DNA from: Clostridiales bacterium
GTDB lineage: Bacteria; Bacillota; Clostridia; Peptostreptococcales; Anaerovoracaceae
Length of the DNA: 36,432 nucleotides
Direction: 5' to 3'
NCBI GenBank assembly: GCA_015058205.1
Contig: SVCS01000011.1
Span: 1 to 36,432, forward strand
Shown: one piece after another, positions 15,955 through 26,900 of the stretch
Numbering within the stretch: position 1 is the first letter of the stretch
Layout: the number at the start of each line of letters is the position of its first letter
Translations under genes and position numbers: made by a program
The notes under the pieces: generated by a model
Told to the model about the DNA's origin: nothing
The model's database searches: none
Seen by the model: the letters and a program-made list of their open reading frames with translations, nothing else

Positions 15955-18770
15955 ACGTTTCTGCCGCAGCAGTGCTTGTATTTCTTTCCGCTTCCGCAAG
16001 GACACGGATCGTTACGACCGACCTTAGGTGTCTCACGGCGCACAGTCTCCTGCTTGCGTTCTCTCTTCGGAACAGCTGCCTGTGCAGGCGCGCTGCTCAT
16101 ATCGACATTGCCGCCGGCTGCCCTCTGACGAGCTGCCGCTTCACGCATTTCAGTGTCGTCGAACTCATCCTTGTGTTCCTGGCCGCTGCCGATGACGTCG
16201 CGACGTTCGCTGGAAGTTGTAACGGTTACGTTGTAACAGTATCTGACGAACTCTTCCTGAATAGCGGAAACCATGAGTTCGAACATTGCAAATCCTTCAT
16301 GGGCGTAAGCCGCTGCCGGATCCTGACCGCCCAATCCTCTCAGACCGATTCCGCTCTTGAGCTGATCCATGGCGTCGATGTGATCCATCCACTTGCTGTC
16401 TACGACACGGAGCAGGATCATACGCTCAACTTCACGCAGTCTGTCGACACCGATTTCTTCTTCCTTGGCATCGTACATATCGCTGAACTCACCATAGAGA
16501 CCATTCTTCAGGGATTCTTCATCCATGTCAGCCAAATCTTCCGCGTCGAATTTGAGCGGCTCGAACTTGCCAGTGATCTTGGCCAGTGACTCATTCATCG
16601 TATCGAAGTCCCACTCTTCCGGATACTTGGAAGCGATGACGATCGGATCGACTGCTTCGTCGATGAACTTGCGCACCATCATATCCAGGTCTTCACGCAG
16701 GTCTTCGCCGAAGAGCACCTTCTTACGCTCTCCGTAGATGATCTCACGCTGCTTGTTCATGACATTGTCGTACTGGAGGACGTACTTTCTGATTCCGAAG
16801 TTTCTGCCCTCGACTTTCTTCTGTGCGTTCTCGATCTGCTTCGAAACCATGCCGGATTCAATTGCCTCGTCTTCTTCGACGCCAAGCTTTCTGACGATGT
16901 TCTGCATTCTCTCCCCACCGAAGAGTCTCATGAGTTCGTCTTCCATTGAGACGCAGAACTGGGTCACACCAGGGTCTCCCTGACGACCGGAACGACCTCT
17001 CAGCTGGTTGTCGATACGTCTTGATTCATGACGCTCTGTACCGATAATGCAAAGGCCTCCCAGCTCGCGTACTCTCTCCTGTTCCGGTGCGCGCTCGGCT
17101 TTGTACTTCTCGAGCAGCTGCTGGAATGTTTCTCTCGCTTCGAGAAGATCCGGGTCGTCGCTCTGTACGAAGCTTGTTGCAAAAGCAATCTGCTCTTCGT
17201 CGTACTCCAGTTCCTCCATCTTTTTGCGGGCCTGGAACTCAGGGTTGCCGCCCAGGATGATGTCGGTACCACGGCCGGCCATGTTGGTCGCGATCGTGAT
17301 CGCGCCTTCACGACCTGCTTCCGCAACGATCTGCGCTTCCTTCTCATGATGCTTCGCGTTCAGGACATTGAAGTCCTTCACACCGCGCTTTCTCAGTGCG
17401 TCCGCGATGATCTCGGATTTTTCTATGGATATTGTACCGACGAGCACTGGCTGGCCTTTCTCATGGGCCTCGATGACTCTGTCGATAATGGCTTTGTACT
17501 TGCCCTGTTCCGTGGCATATACTGCGTCAGCCAGGTCCTGTCTGACAACCGGCTTGTTCGTCGGAATCACGACGACGTCCATGTTGTAGATGTCCGTGAA
17601 CTCTGCTTCTTCTGTCTTCGCAGTACCTGTCATACCTGCGAGCTTCTGATACATTCTGAAGTAGTTCTGCAGAGTGATCGTCGCCAATGTTTTGCTCTCG
17701 GATCTGACGAGAACATTTTCCTTGGCTTCGATGGCCTGGTGGAGTCCGTCGCTGTAGCGACGTCCGAACATCATACGTCCTGTAAATTCATCGACGATGA
17801 TGATCTCGCCGTCGCGGACAACGTAGTCGACATCACGCTTCATCATGTTGCGCGCTTTCAGCGCCTGCATGACGTGATGGTTGATTTCCATGTTCTCCGG
17901 ATCGGAGAAGTTCTCAATGTCGAAGTAGTCTTCGCACTTCTGGACACCTTCTTCGGTCAGGGAAATCTGATTGTCCTTTTCCTCTACGACGAAATCTCCG
18001 GTCTCGACTTTGGTATCTTTGTCCCTGGTCCCCTTGACGAGGGTCTTCACGAAGCTGTCCGCTCTGCGGTACATGTCCGTGGACTTGTCGCCGCGTCCTG
18101 AAATGATCAGCGGTGTTCTGGCTTCGTCGATCAGGATGGAGTCGACCTCGTCGACGATGGCGTAGTTGAGTTCACGCTGCATCATCTGCTCCTTGTAGGT
18201 GACCATGTTATCCCTGAGGTAGTCGAAGCCGTACTCGTTGTTTGTTCCGTATGTGATATCAGCCTGATAGGCCGCTCTTCTTTCTTCTTCCGTGATTCCG
18301 TGGATGACGCATCCTACTGTGAGCCCGAGGAATGTGTAGAGCTTGCCCATCCACTCCATGTCACGCTTAGCCAGGTAGTCATTGACTGTGACAACGTGAA
18401 CGCCTTTGCCTTCCAGCGCGTTCAGGTAAGCCGGCAAGGTCGCTACCAAAGTCTTACCTTCACCAGTCTTCATCTCAGAAATTCTGCCCTGATGGAGAAC
18501 GATTCCGCCGATGACCTGCACATAGAAGTGTTTCATACCCAGACTTCTCCAGGCGCCCTCACGGCATACCGCAAAAGCTTCCGGAAGAATGTCGTCAAGT
18601 GTTTCTCCCCCTGCTATCCTCTCCTTGAATTCAGCAGTCTTGGCTCTGAGTTCCTCGTCTGAGAGAGCTTCCATCTCAGCCTCATGCGCCATGACCTTGT
18701 CTGCAATTTTTGATACTTTCTTGACTTCCTTCTCATTCAGGTCGCCAAAGACTTTCTCCATAAAACCCAT
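15951..18770 (-). CDS. secA: Preprotein translocase ATPase SecA
   Basis: A 939-aa SecA, the motor that pushes unfolded preproteins through SecYEG. N-terminal GFMEKVFGD, Walker [10 protein letters not shown] near residue 103, DEAD-like box [16 protein letters not shown], helicase motif GRGTDI, and the Q-R-x-G-R-x-G-R motif ([14 protein letters not shown]) are all present. The C-terminus has the zinc/SecB-type tail [13 protein letters not shown] with four metal-ligand positions. Length is slightly above average owing to an insert with Glu/Arg-rich helices. The ATG at 18770 overlaps the stop of the CNNM gene by one base (TAATG). Essential housekeeping gene, in the metK-to-clc operon. Confidence 0.98.
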   Translation of the reverse strand: MGFMEKVFGDLNEKEVKKVSKIADKVMAHEAEMEALSDEELRAKTAEFKERIAGGETLDDILPEAFAVCREGAWRSLGMKHFYVQVIGGIVLHQGRISEMKTGEGKTLVATLPAYLNALEGKGVHVVTVNDYLAKRDMEWMGKLYTFLGLTVGCVIHGITEEERRAAYQADITYGTNNEYGFDYLRDNMVTYKEQMMQRELNYAIVDEVDSILIDEARTPLIISGRGDKSTDMYRRADSFVKTLVKGTRDKDTKVETGDFVVEEKDNQISLTEEGVQKCEDYFDIENFSDPENMEINHHVMQALKARNMMKRDVDYVVRDGEIIIVDEFTGRMMFGRRYSDGLHQAIEAKENVLVRSESKTLATITLQNYFRMYQKLAGMTGTAKTEEAEFTDIYNMDVVVIPTNKPVVRQDLADAVYATEQGKYKAIIDRVIEAHEKGQPVLVGTISIEKSEIIADALRKRGVKDFNVLNAKHHEKEAQIVAEAGREGAITIATNMAGRGTDIILGGNPEFQARKKMEELEYDEEQIAFATSFVQSDDPDLLEARETFQQLLEKYKAERAPEQERVRELGGLCIIGTERHESRRIDNQLRGRSGRQGDPGVTQFCVSMEDELMRLFGGERMQNIVRKLGVEEDEAIESGMVSKQIENAQKKVEGRNFGIRKYVLQYDNVMNKQREIIYGERKKVLFGEDLREDLDMMVRKFIDEAVDPIVIASKYPEEWDFDTMNESLAKITGKFEPLKFDAEDLADMDEESLKNGLYGEFSDMYDAKEEEIGVDRLREVERMILLRVVDSKWMDHIDAMDQLKSGIGLRGLGGQDPAAAYAHEGFAMFELMVSAIQEEFVRYCYNVTVTTSSERRDVIGSGQEHKDEFDDTEMREAAARQRAAGGNVDMSSAPAQAAVPKRERKQETVRRETPKVGRNDPCPCGSGKKYKHCCGRNV

Positions 18771-20053
18771 TACTTATCCTCTGTCCTTTCTGCTTCATCC
18801 TCTTCTTCAATGACGTCTTCGCAGACGAGATTGATCTCTATCGATTTCCTTGCGTCAGCTTTTGTGACTCTGACTTTCAGTTTCTTTTTGTCTATCTCTG
18901 TTTCAAATTTATCGTCCTTCTTCGGGAGGTGATCCAGCATCATGGCGACCCACCCGTTCACGGTGTTGACTTCCGGAATGTCTTCGTCGATATCAAAATA
19001 ATCGAATACCTTCGCAAGGTTGGCGCTGCTGCGCACCCGATAGCTTCCGTTCTGCAAAGGCATGATTTCCTTGTTTGCAATGACGTCGTACTCGTCATAG
19101 ATCTCGCCGACAAGCTCTTCAATGATGTCTTCCATGGTGACGAGCCCTGATGTGCCGCCATACTCATCGATGACGATGGCCATATGGGTCTTGAGCTGCT
19201 GCATCTTGCGCAGCAGATCGAAGATCTTCATAGTTTCCGCAACGAATACAACAGGGGAAACGTAATCCACGATGTGTTTATCCGTTCCGACAACGTGGTA
19301 GTGGAAATCCTTCTGGTTGATGACCCCGATGATCTTGTCGATTTCCTCTTCGTAAACAGGAACTCTGGAGAATCCCGTCTCTTCAAAGATCTTCGCTAGT
19401 TCCTCCTCGCTGCACTCCGTATCGATGGCGACCATCTCAGGTCTCGGCGTCATGACCTCTTCCGCCGTCAATTCGTCGAACTCGATGGCGTTCTGAATCA
19501 GCTCGCTTCTCTGTTCATCGATGCCGCCGCCTGTCTCTGCTTCTTCTACCATGGTCAGAATCTCATCATCCGTAATCGCTTCATCACCGTTGAGTCTGAA
19601 CATCCTCGTGATGAACTTCTTCCATCCTGTGAAGATGAAGTTAATCGGCGTGAGGATTATCATGAAAAAGCTGATTAACGGCGCTGAGAATTTCGCAAAA
19701 GCTTCCGGCCGCTCCTTGGCGATGTTCTTCGGTGTGATCTCGCCGAAGATGAGTACGACAACAGTGATCACGATGGTCGAGACCGCAGCTCCGTTATGGG
19801 CCATCAGTCCGACGAACAGCACAGTGGCAATGGCTGTCATCGTGATATTCACAACGTTGTTTCCGATGAGGATGGTCGTCAGCAGCTTATCGTACTTCTC
19901 CGCCAGATCGAGAACTTTCTGCGCTTTGTCATCGCCGTCGCCTGCCTGTGTCTTAAGCTTAATCTTGTTGATGGACGTGAAGGCGGTCTCTGTCGCAGAG
20001 AAGTATGCCGAGAACAATATTAAAATTACAATCGCAATAATCTGTCCCGTCAT
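18770..20053 (-). CDS. CNNM/CorC-type divalent-cation transport protein
   Basis: A 427-aa membrane protein of the HlyC/CorC (CNNM) family, linked to Mg2+ or Co2+ efflux. Three or four N-terminal hydrophobic helices (with [12 protein letters not shown] and [13 protein letters not shown], both family hallmarks) form the CNNM domain. A CBS-pair follows ([33 protein letters not shown]), then a C-terminal CorC_HlyC ligand domain ([11 protein letters not shown]). The acidic tail [12 protein letters not shown] is typical. The ATG at 20053 is 6 bp after the aspartokinase stop and has only AAAGAAA upstream, so it probably relies on translational coupling. The ion is inferred from the family, not shown. 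Confidence 0.9.
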   Translation of the reverse strand: MTGQIIAIVILILFSAYFSATETAFTSINKIKLKTQAGDGDDKAQKVLDLAEKYDKLLTTILIGNNVVNITMTAIATVLFVGLMAHNGAAVSTIVITVVVLIFGEITPKNIAKERPEAFAKFSAPLISFFMIILTPINFIFTGWKKFITRMFRLNGDEAITDDEILTMVEEAETGGGIDEQRSELIQNAIEFDELTAEEVMTPRPEMVAIDTECSEEELAKIFEETGFSRVPVYEEEIDKIIGVINQKDFHYHVVGTDKHIVDYVSPVVFVAETMKIFDLLRKMQQLKTHMAIVIDEYGGTSGLVTMEDIIEELVGEIYDEYDVIANKEIMPLQNGSYRVRSSANLAKVFDYFDIDEDIPEVNTVNGWVAMMLDHLPKKDDKFETEIDKKKLKVRVTKADARKSIEINLVCEDVIEEEDEAERTEDK

Positions 20054-20059
20054 TTTCTT

Positions 20060-21376
20060 TTATTCAACAAAGGCTTTGTATATTGCCTTGATTGCCGTTT
20101 CGAAATCTTTCTCTTCCACGCCGACGATGATGTTCATTTCAGAGGATCCCTGGTCGATCATTCTGATGTTGACGCCTGCCTCAGCGAGAGCGGTAAACAG
20201 TCTGGCGGATGTACCCTTGCGGGCTGACATGCCTGCGCCTACTGTCGCAATGAGGGCCATATCTTCAACAACTTCAATGCTGTCCGGCTTCAGCTGGTAC
20301 TTGCATTCTTCGACGATCTCATCTTGTTTCCCGTTCAGAACTTTGTTGTCGATGACGACGGACATGGTATCGATTCCTGTCGGAAGATGCTCGATGGTCA
20401 TGTCGTGGTCTTCGATGATGCCGGCCAGTCTTCTGATGAATCCCTTTTCATTGGCCAGGTGGTTCTTGTAGATTGCGATGACAGTGAAGTTCTTCCTGCC
20501 TGCGATACCTGATATGATCTGATTCTCATGGACCTCAAGGTCAGCGGTGATCATCGTTCCCGGATCCTGCGGTCTGTTCGTATTGCGGATGTTGATCGGA
20601 ATACCTGCGACCTTTGCCGGGAAGATGGCGTCTTCATGAAGTACGGATGCGCCCATGTAGGACAGCTCTCTGAGTTCCATATAAGAGATCTTCTCGATCG
20701 GTTTCGGATTCTTCACGATGCGCGGATCCGCCATGAGGAATCCTGATACGTCGGTCCAGTTTTCATAGACTTCAGCGCCGACGCCTCTGGCAACCAGTGC
20801 ACCTGTGATATCAGAACCGCCGCGCGAGAACGTTTTGATTGCGCCGTCCTCCAGCTTCTCTCCGTAGAAACCAGGGATGACTGCGCTCTCATGGTTCTGA
20901 AGGGTCTTGCCAATCAGATCGTTCGTCAGATCCTCCATGAGTTTTCCCTTCTCGTTGAACTTGATGATTTCCTTGGCGTCTACAAAGTCGAAGCCCAGAT
21001 ACGCTGCGATGATCTTTGCATTCAGGTATTCACCGCGGCTTGCGATATAATCTACGCTGGCGCCTTCCTCAATATCTTTTTTGATGGTTCTCAGTTCCGC
21101 TTTGATGTTCACATCGACGCCGAGATCCGCTTCCACTGCCATGAATCTGTCGTAGATGACCTGGAAAATCTGCTCGTACGGAATCTTGTGCTCGATGTGC
21201 GTCTTGCACAGGTAAAGCAGGTCCGTGACTTTACTGTCATCTGCATATCTCTTGCCCGGTGCGGATACGACAACGTATTTGATAGACTCGTCAGCGCTGA
21301 CGATGTCTCTCAGTTTTCTGATCTGTATTGCGTCGGCGACAGATGAGCCGCCGAACTTTGCAACCTTAATTCCCAT
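20060..21376 (-). CDS. Aspartate kinase
   Basis: A 438-aa monofunctional aspartokinase: ATP plus L-aspartate to 4-phospho-aspartate, the first step to lysine, threonine, methionine and diaminopimelate. N-terminal KFGGSSV (7-13) is the nucleotide-binding signature, FSRGGSDITGALVARG the aspartate/ATP site, and tandem ACT domains occupy the C-terminal third (IAIYKNHLANEKGF; ATVGAGMSARKGTSARLF; GVNIRMIDQGSSEMNI), the usual site of amino-acid feedback. It lies immediately after metK, coupling aspartate-family synthesis to methionine use. Which end product inhibits it cannot be read. The AAGGAG lies about 13 nt before the ATG, longer than usual. Confidence 0.95.
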   Translation of the reverse strand: MGIKVAKFGGSSVADAIQIRKLRDIVSADESIKYVVVSAPGKRYADDSKVTDLLYLCKTHIEHKIPYEQIFQVIYDRFMAVEADLGVDVNIKAELRTIKKDIEEGASVDYIASRGEYLNAKIIAAYLGFDFVDAKEIIKFNEKGKLMEDLTNDLIGKTLQNHESAVIPGFYGEKLEDGAIKTFSRGGSDITGALVARGVGAEVYENWTDVSGFLMADPRIVKNPKPIEKISYMELRELSYMGASVLHEDAIFPAKVAGIPINIRNTNRPQDPGTMITADLEVHENQIISGIAGRKNFTVIAIYKNHLANEKGFIRRLAGIIEDHDMTIEHLPTGIDTMSVVIDNKVLNGKQDEIVEECKYQLKPDSIEVVEDMALIATVGAGMSARKGTSARLFTALAEAGVNIRMIDQGSSEMNIIVGVEEKDFETAIKAIYKAFVE

Positions 21377-21395
21377 TGTGTTTCTGATTACTCCT

Positions 21396-22589
21396 TTATT
21401 TCATGTGTTTGATGATTGTTCCCACCATTCTGTCTGCAATCTCCTGCTTGAGTTCAGCAACCTTATCCAGTCTTTCCCAAGGAAGGTCGATATCTGTTCT
21501 GCCGAAGTGTCCGTATGCAGCTACCTGTCTGTAAATCGGTCTTCTCAAATCCAGGTCACGAATTATGGCAGCTGGTCTCAGATCGAAGTGCTTAACGACG
21601 ATGTCCGCAAGATCTGCATCCGGGAAGATGCCCGTTCCGAAGGAATCCACCATGATGGATACTGGTTTCGCGATGCCGATGGCATAGGCGACCTGTACTT
21701 CGCACTTTGTCGCAAGACCTGCTGCGACCATGTTCTTGGCAACCCATCTTGCCGCGTATGTGGCGCTTCTGTCGACCTTTGTAGGGTCTTTGCCGCTGAA
21801 TGCGCCGCCGCCGTGATGTGCGTATCCGCCGTAAGTGTCGACGATGATTTTGCGTCCGGTCAGTCCTGAGTCACCCTGCGGTCCGCCGATGACGAACTTA
21901 CCTGTCGGATTGACAAAGTACTTTGTGTCGTTGTCCAGCAGCTCTGCTGGAATGATTGGCTTAATGACGTGCTCGATCAGGTCAGCTTTGATCTGTTCCT
22001 GCGTGGCGTTCGGGTTGTGCTGTGTGGAGATGAGGACGGTGTCGACTCTCTTGACCTGGTCATCGTCGTATTCCACGGTAACCTGCGTCTTGCCGTCCGG
22101 TCTCAGATAATCCAGCGTACCGTTCTTTCTAACTTCCGTCAGTCTTCTCGCCAGCTTATGTGCCAGGGAAATCGGCATCGGCATGAGCTCCGGTGTCTCG
22201 TTGCAGGCAAAGCCAAACATGAGGCCCTGATCTCCTGCACCGATGTCATGCTCTGCATTCGTGCTCTCATTGACGCCGAGGGCGATGTCCGGTGACTGCT
22301 CATCGATCGATGTCATGATCGCGCATGAGTATCCATCAAAGCCGTACTTCGCTCTGTCGTATCCTATATCGACGATCACCTGTCTGGCGATCTTAGGTAT
22401 ATCTACGTAACACTCTGTCGTGATCTCCCCCATGATCATGGCATATCCTGTGTTGACCGTGGTTTCTGCTGCAACTCTTCCCTGTGGATCCTTTTCCAGA
22501 ATTGCGTCTACAATCGCATCGGAAATCTGATCGCAGATCTTATCCGGATGTCCTTCTGTTACAGATTCTGATGTAAATAATCTCTTCAT
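21396..22589 (-). CDS. metK: S-adenosylmethionine synthetase
   Basis: A 397-aa methionine adenosyltransferase: ATP plus methionine to SAM. Signatures: [14 protein letters not shown] at the N-terminus, [12 protein letters not shown] in the middle and the P-loop-like [19 protein letters not shown] region (here [16 protein letters not shown]). Length is standard. RBS AAAGGAGACAG precedes ATG 22589. The promoter is an extended -10 and the leader only about 30 nt, so no SAM riboswitch is present, unlike many Firmicute metK genes. First gene of the cluster running through aspartokinase to the CLC gene. Confidence 0.98.
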   Translation of the reverse strand: MKRLFTSESVTEGHPDKICDQISDAIVDAILEKDPQGRVAAETTVNTGYAMIMGEITTECYVDIPKIARQVIVDIGYDRAKYGFDGYSCAIMTSIDEQSPDIALGVNESTNAEHDIGAGDQGLMFGFACNETPELMPMPISLAHKLARRLTEVRKNGTLDYLRPDGKTQVTVEYDDDQVKRVDTVLISTQHNPNATQEQIKADLIEHVIKPIIPAELLDNDTKYFVNPTGKFVIGGPQGDSGLTGRKIIVDTYGGYAHHGGGAFSGKDPTKVDRSATYAARWVAKNMVAAGLATKCEVQVAYAIGIAKPVSIMVDSFGTGIFPDADLADIVVKHFDLRPAAIIRDLDLRRPIYRQVAAYGHFGRTDIDLPWERLDKVAELKQEIADRMVGTIIKHMK

Positions 22590-22626
22590 TTCTGTCTCCT
22601 TTTTCTATTCAAACGCATACACAGTT

Positions 22627-22662
22627 ATTATAGCACAAAAGCAACAGTAATTGTGTTATACT
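22627..22662. promoter_or_regulatory. Back-to-back promoters of metK and the unknown gene
   Basis: Two extended -10 boxes face opposite ways 24 bp apart: minus TGC-TATAAT (22627-22635) for metK, plus TGT-TATACT (22654-22662) for the gene at 22669. Their polymerase footprints overlap, so the two starts probably compete. Neither has a good -35. Confidence 0.65.
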
Positions 22663-22668
22663 TCTAAT

Positions 22669-23856
22669 ATGTCAAATACAGATTCCAGCACATCAAAACC
22701 GACATTCACCCTCATAGAAGGAGGTCTGAACTGCAGCATACCGCAGGCGCATAAACGCTTTGTTTCCGCCTATGTCACCAACACCCGTCTCATGGGTGTG
22801 CTTGCTGTGTACGCCCACTGGGCGGTAAAGGACGGCGGGGATATCCACCAGTTCTTCTACATCGACTGTGAAGAGACCGGACTGGAAACGTGCACTGTCT
22901 ACCGGGGCGACTGGAATCAGGAGATGCAGATGGCCGAGCAGGCCCTCGTCGGAGGCCTTGGCGCACAGAAGCTGCCGCTTACTGCGAAGACATTCCGCTG
23001 GCTCATGGGCTACTGGAGACATTTCAATCGCAAACACAACATTCCGCTTCCGCCGAACAAGGACAACTACGAGTTCATCTTCCAAAAGCCTGTGAAGCTC
23101 ACACGGGAAGAAAAAGCCGACCTGATGCGCCGCATCTGCGGTGAGATTACGACGGATTACCAGGTCGTGAACTACTTCCTCATGAGGTGCTTCGGCCGCG
23201 ATTATGTCGGCGCTGCCTATCTGGCGCAGGAAGATGTCCCTCTCGACACCTTCGATAGCTACCGCAAGGCTACCTTCTGCAAAAACATCATCGACCGCGT
23301 TAAGCCTCACGTATACCTCAGCGAATCCCTGATCGAAATGGGCGGAAAGTACGAAACGATTATCACAAAAACCACCGTCAGAAATCTGCAGGTGGTTGAT
23401 TTTGAACACTGTTCTACGACTCCTGTGACAGAAACAGAGGCCGCGCTCATGCTGCGAAAAAGCGAATTCGCCACCGTCTATGAAGTACTCATGGACGACG
23501 AGGACATCCAGGACAATTTAGGCGAGTTCGTTCTCAACACGAACACTGTCATGACGCTCCAGCCCAACGGACGTCTGCTCATGGCGTACAAACCGACGAA
23601 CGATCATGTGAACGAGCGCGTATTCATGCTGAGCAATGACGTTAAGGGCGTCTACTTTCTGACCAAAAACAAAGAGCTCATCGTCGTCGCCTACAATCAG
23701 CCTGACATTGTGGAGATGGAGATTGGTCTTGCCGCAAGTCCGCTCAGGAAATATCTCGTCATGACAGGCCAGTATGAACTGCTGGATCCTGTTCTCTTCG
23801 AGTTCATAAAAAGCGATTGCCCGGACTTCCGATCGTTTATCAGTCCGATGGAGTAA
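22669..23856 (+). CDS. Protein of unknown function, probably leaderless mRNA
   Basis: A 395-aa predicted cytosolic protein that I do not recognise. No signal peptide, no membrane helix, no nucleotide-binding or metal-binding motif was seen. It holds about nine scattered cysteines and has mixed alpha/beta character with a C-terminal part (VMTLQPNGRLLMAYKP; KGVYFLTKNKELIVVAYNQ) suggestive of beta strands. The start is ATG 22669: it lies 6 nt after TATACT and has no Shine-Dalgarno, so translation probably starts at the mRNA's first base. An upstream TTG (22651) would lie inside the promoter. Codon use matches its neighbours. It is divergent from metK, convergent with purL and transcribed alone. 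Confidence 0.85.
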   Translation: MSNTDSSTSKPTFTLIEGGLNCSIPQAHKRFVSAYVTNTRLMGVLAVYAHWAVKDGGDIHQFFYIDCEETGLETCTVYRGDWNQEMQMAEQALVGGLGAQKLPLTAKTFRWLMGYWRHFNRKHNIPLPPNKDNYEFIFQKPVKLTREEKADLMRRICGEITTDYQVVNYFLMRCFGRDYVGAAYLAQEDVPLDTFDSYRKATFCKNIIDRVKPHVYLSESLIEMGGKYETIITKTTVRNLQVVDFEHCSTTPVTETEAALMLRKSEFATVYEVLMDDEDIQDNLGEFVLNTNTVMTLQPNGRLLMAYKPTNDHVNERVFMLSNDVKGVYFLTKNKELIVVAYNQPDIVEMEIGLAASPLRKYLVMTGQYELLDPVLFEFIKSDCPDFRSFISPME

Positions 23857-23875
23857 TCCGGGCATTTTGTTCTGC
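23819..23875 (+). terminator. Possible terminator spanning the end of the unknown gene
   Basis: GCCCGGA (23819-23825) pairs with TCCGGGC (23857-23863) around the stop codon, with an inner CGGAC/GTCCG alternative, followed by ATTTTGTTCTGCTTT. Long loop and a broken U-tract make this a moderate call. Confidence 0.4.
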
Positions 23876-23884
23876 TTTATCTAT

Positions 23885-23939
23885 TGGTTCAAATCCACTG
23901 GTTCAAATCTACTGACTCAAATCCGCTGCTTCGAGTCAC
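23885..23939. repeat. Four degenerate 14-bp tandem repeats
   Basis: TGGTTCAAATCCAC, TGGTTCAAATCTAC, TGACTCAAATCCGC and TGCTTCGAGTCAC follow each other without gaps between the unknown gene and purL. The core GGTTCAAATCC matches the T-arm consensus of tRNAs, but no other tRNA part is present. Confidence 0.75.
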
Positions 23940-23942
23940 TTT

Positions 23943-26900
23943 TTATTTGAAATACTTCACAGCAGATTCGAACATCTTCATGTCGTATCTTCCTGGTACA
24001 TTCTTGTAGAGTCCGTATCCTGTTCTCTCCGCGTGCCCCATCTTACCAAAGATGCGTCCGTCAGGAGACGTCATTCCCTCCACAGCGTAAACCGATCCGT
24101 TCGGATTGAATCTGATGTCATCGGACGGCTTATCGTCAAAGTCTACGTACTGGGTCGCGATCTGACCGTTGGTTGCCAGCTCTCTCAGGAGCTTTTCGTC
24201 CGCCAGGATTCTTCCTTCTCCGTGTGATACAGGCACTGTGTAGACATCTCCGACCTGCGTCGCCGCGAGCCAAGGTGACTTGTTGGATGCCACTCTGATT
24301 CTGACGAGGCGCGACTGGTGACGTCCGATTTCATTGAGCGTCAGAGTCGGACAGTTCTCGTCCGTATCCATAATCTTGCCGTATGGCACGAGTCCCAGCT
24401 TGATGAGAGCCTGGAATCCATTACAGATTCCGCACATGAGTCCGCCGCGGTTGTCCAGCATATCGGTGACTGCTTCTCTGACGGCTGGGTTTCTGAAGAA
24501 TGCTGTGATGAACTTCCCTGATCCGTCCGGTTCGTCCCCGCCGGAGAATCCGCCAGGAATAAATACCATCTGTGACTCTGCCAGGGCTGCCGCGAAGTCT
24601 TCTACAGACTTGCTGATCGCCTCTGCTGTCATGTTCCGGATGACCATGATCTGCGGCTCTGCGCCGGCGGCTGCCATAGCTCTTGCCGAATCATACTCGC
24701 AGTTCGTGCCAGGGAACGCAGGAATGAGAACCTTCGGTTTTCCCGTCAGGATTGCCGGTGCCTTTGCAACAGCTTCCGCGCCGGCTGCCGGACCATTGTA
24801 ATCCAGATCAGGGATGTCCTGATGTTTCGTTTCTATGTTGCAAGGATAAATCGGCTCAAGAACGTCCTCGTAGATTTTCAGAAGCTCGTTCAGCGCTACT
24901 GATTCACCGCCGAGGGTGATGGCACCGTCATCCGTCGTCTCACCAAGCAGACTGCAGTTCACACCTTCCAGACCATTGCAGCCACAGACATCTGCCGCAA
25001 CTTCCAAAATGAAGGAACCGTAGTTATATCCGAAGAGCTCCTGCAGACCTGCCGCATCAGCAAAAGCTTCATCGAACCGGAATCCGACCATGTTTCCGAA
25101 GCACATCTTCATGACTGCTTCTGCAATGCCGCCGTGACCCGGAACATAAGCGGAATAGATTCTGCCGTCCTCGCCCAGATTCTTTACGACTTCAAATATC
25201 TTCTTGAGGGAAGCGATCTCCGGAAGCCCGTCACTGTTCTGTTCAGGCTTGAGGAAGATGACCTTGTGGCCTTTGCCCTCGAATTCATTTGTCATAATGT
25301 CATTGACGCCGGCTGTCGTTACCGCGAAGGAAACGAGCGTCGGAGGAACATCGATATCCTCGAAGGATCCGCTCATGGAGTCCTTGCCGCCAATTGCCGC
25401 TGCTTCCAGTCCCATCTGGGCTTCGAAAGCACCCAGGAGCGCTGCCAGAGGTTTGCCCCATCTTGCAGGGTCCTTGCCCAGCTTCTCAAAGAATTCCTGG
25501 AAGCTCAGGTAGATGGCTTCACGACCGCCGCCTGCTGCGATGAGTTTCGCGTAGGAATCAACGACCGCCAGGTACGCACCGTGGTATGGGCTCTTTTCAG
25601 AAATGAACGGGTCATATCCCCACGCCATGATCGAGCAGGTATCTGATACTGCATTCTCCACGGAAATCTTCTGCACCATGGACTGGGCAGGTGTCATCTG
25701 ATACTTGCCGCCGAACGGCATGATTACCGTGCCTGCTCCGATTGTGGAGTCGAACTTCTCAGAGAGACCCTTCTGTGAGCAGACGTTGATGTCTGCAGCC
25801 AATGCCTTCAGACAACCTGTAAAGGATGCTGCCTGTCCATCAGCCGCTGCTGGCAGTTCTTTCTCGAGCGCATCCTTTGATGCTGTTGCCGCTTTGATTT
25901 CTATATGTTTTTCCGCGCCATTTGAGTCGAGGAATTCTCTTGAAATGTCGACGATGACATTGCCCTTCCAATGCATCACAAGGCGAGGTTCTTCTGTGAC
26001 CGTCGCGACAACCGTTGCTTCCAGATTCTCCGCATCTGCAATCTCAAAGAATCTGTCTTTATCCGCTGCTGCGATGACGACAGCCATTCTCTCCTGTGAT
26101 TCACTGATGGCCAGTTCTGTTCCGTCGAGACCTTCGTATTTCTTCGGAACGACATCCAGGTTGATGTCCAGTCCGTCAGCCAGCTCGCCGATGGCAACAG
26201 AAACGCCGCCTGCACCGAAGTCGTTGCATCTCTTGATCATGCGGGATGCTTCGCCGTTTCGGAACAGTCTCTGGAGCTTTCTCTCTTCCGGGGCGTTCCC
26301 CTTCTGGACTTCTGCACCGCAGCTTTCCAGTGAGCTTACATCGTGGGACTTGGAGGAACCAGTCGCGCCGCCGCAGCCGTCCCTTCCTGTTCTTCCGCCA
26401 AGGAGAATGATGATGTCTCCAGGAGCCGGTCTTTCACGGACAACATTGGCAGCAGGTGCTGCACCGATGACTGCACCCAGTTCCATTCTCTTCGCAACGT
26501 ATCCGTCGTGATAGAGTTCCTGAACCAGCCCGGTTGAAACGCCGATCTGGTTTCCATAGGAGGAATATCCGTCCGCTGCTGAAGTGACGATTTTTCTCTG
26601 GGGCAGTTTTCCCTTCATCGTCTGATCAAGAGGCTTTCTCGGATCTGCTGCGCCGGTGATTCTCATGGCCGTGTATACGTAAGCACGTCCCGAGAGCGGG
26701 TCCCTGATGGCGCCGCCGATGCAGGTGGCCGCTCCGCCGAACGGTTCGATTTCCGTCGGGTGGTTGTGTGTCTCGTTTTTGAAGAGCAGGAGCCAGTCTT
26801 CCTGCTGACCGTCGATGGTGACTTTGACCTTGACGGTACATGCATTGATCTCTTCTGACTCATCGAGACCTTCCATCTTTCCGGCAGCTTTTAATGCCTT

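Noticed and set aside
17028-18101. A 357-codon plus-strand frame opposite secA
   Set aside because: It is antisense to a fully conserved SecA, has no RBS and no recognisable domain; it is a shadow of codon composition. The same applies to long antisense frames at 19521-20471 and 25705-26511.
22590-22668. SAM riboswitch upstream of metK
   Set aside because: The predicted leader is only about 30 nt and no SAM aptamer consensus is present.
23885-23939. tRNA gene suggested by GGTTCAAATCC cores
   Set aside because: No acceptor stem, D-arm or anticodon arm can be formed around the repeats.
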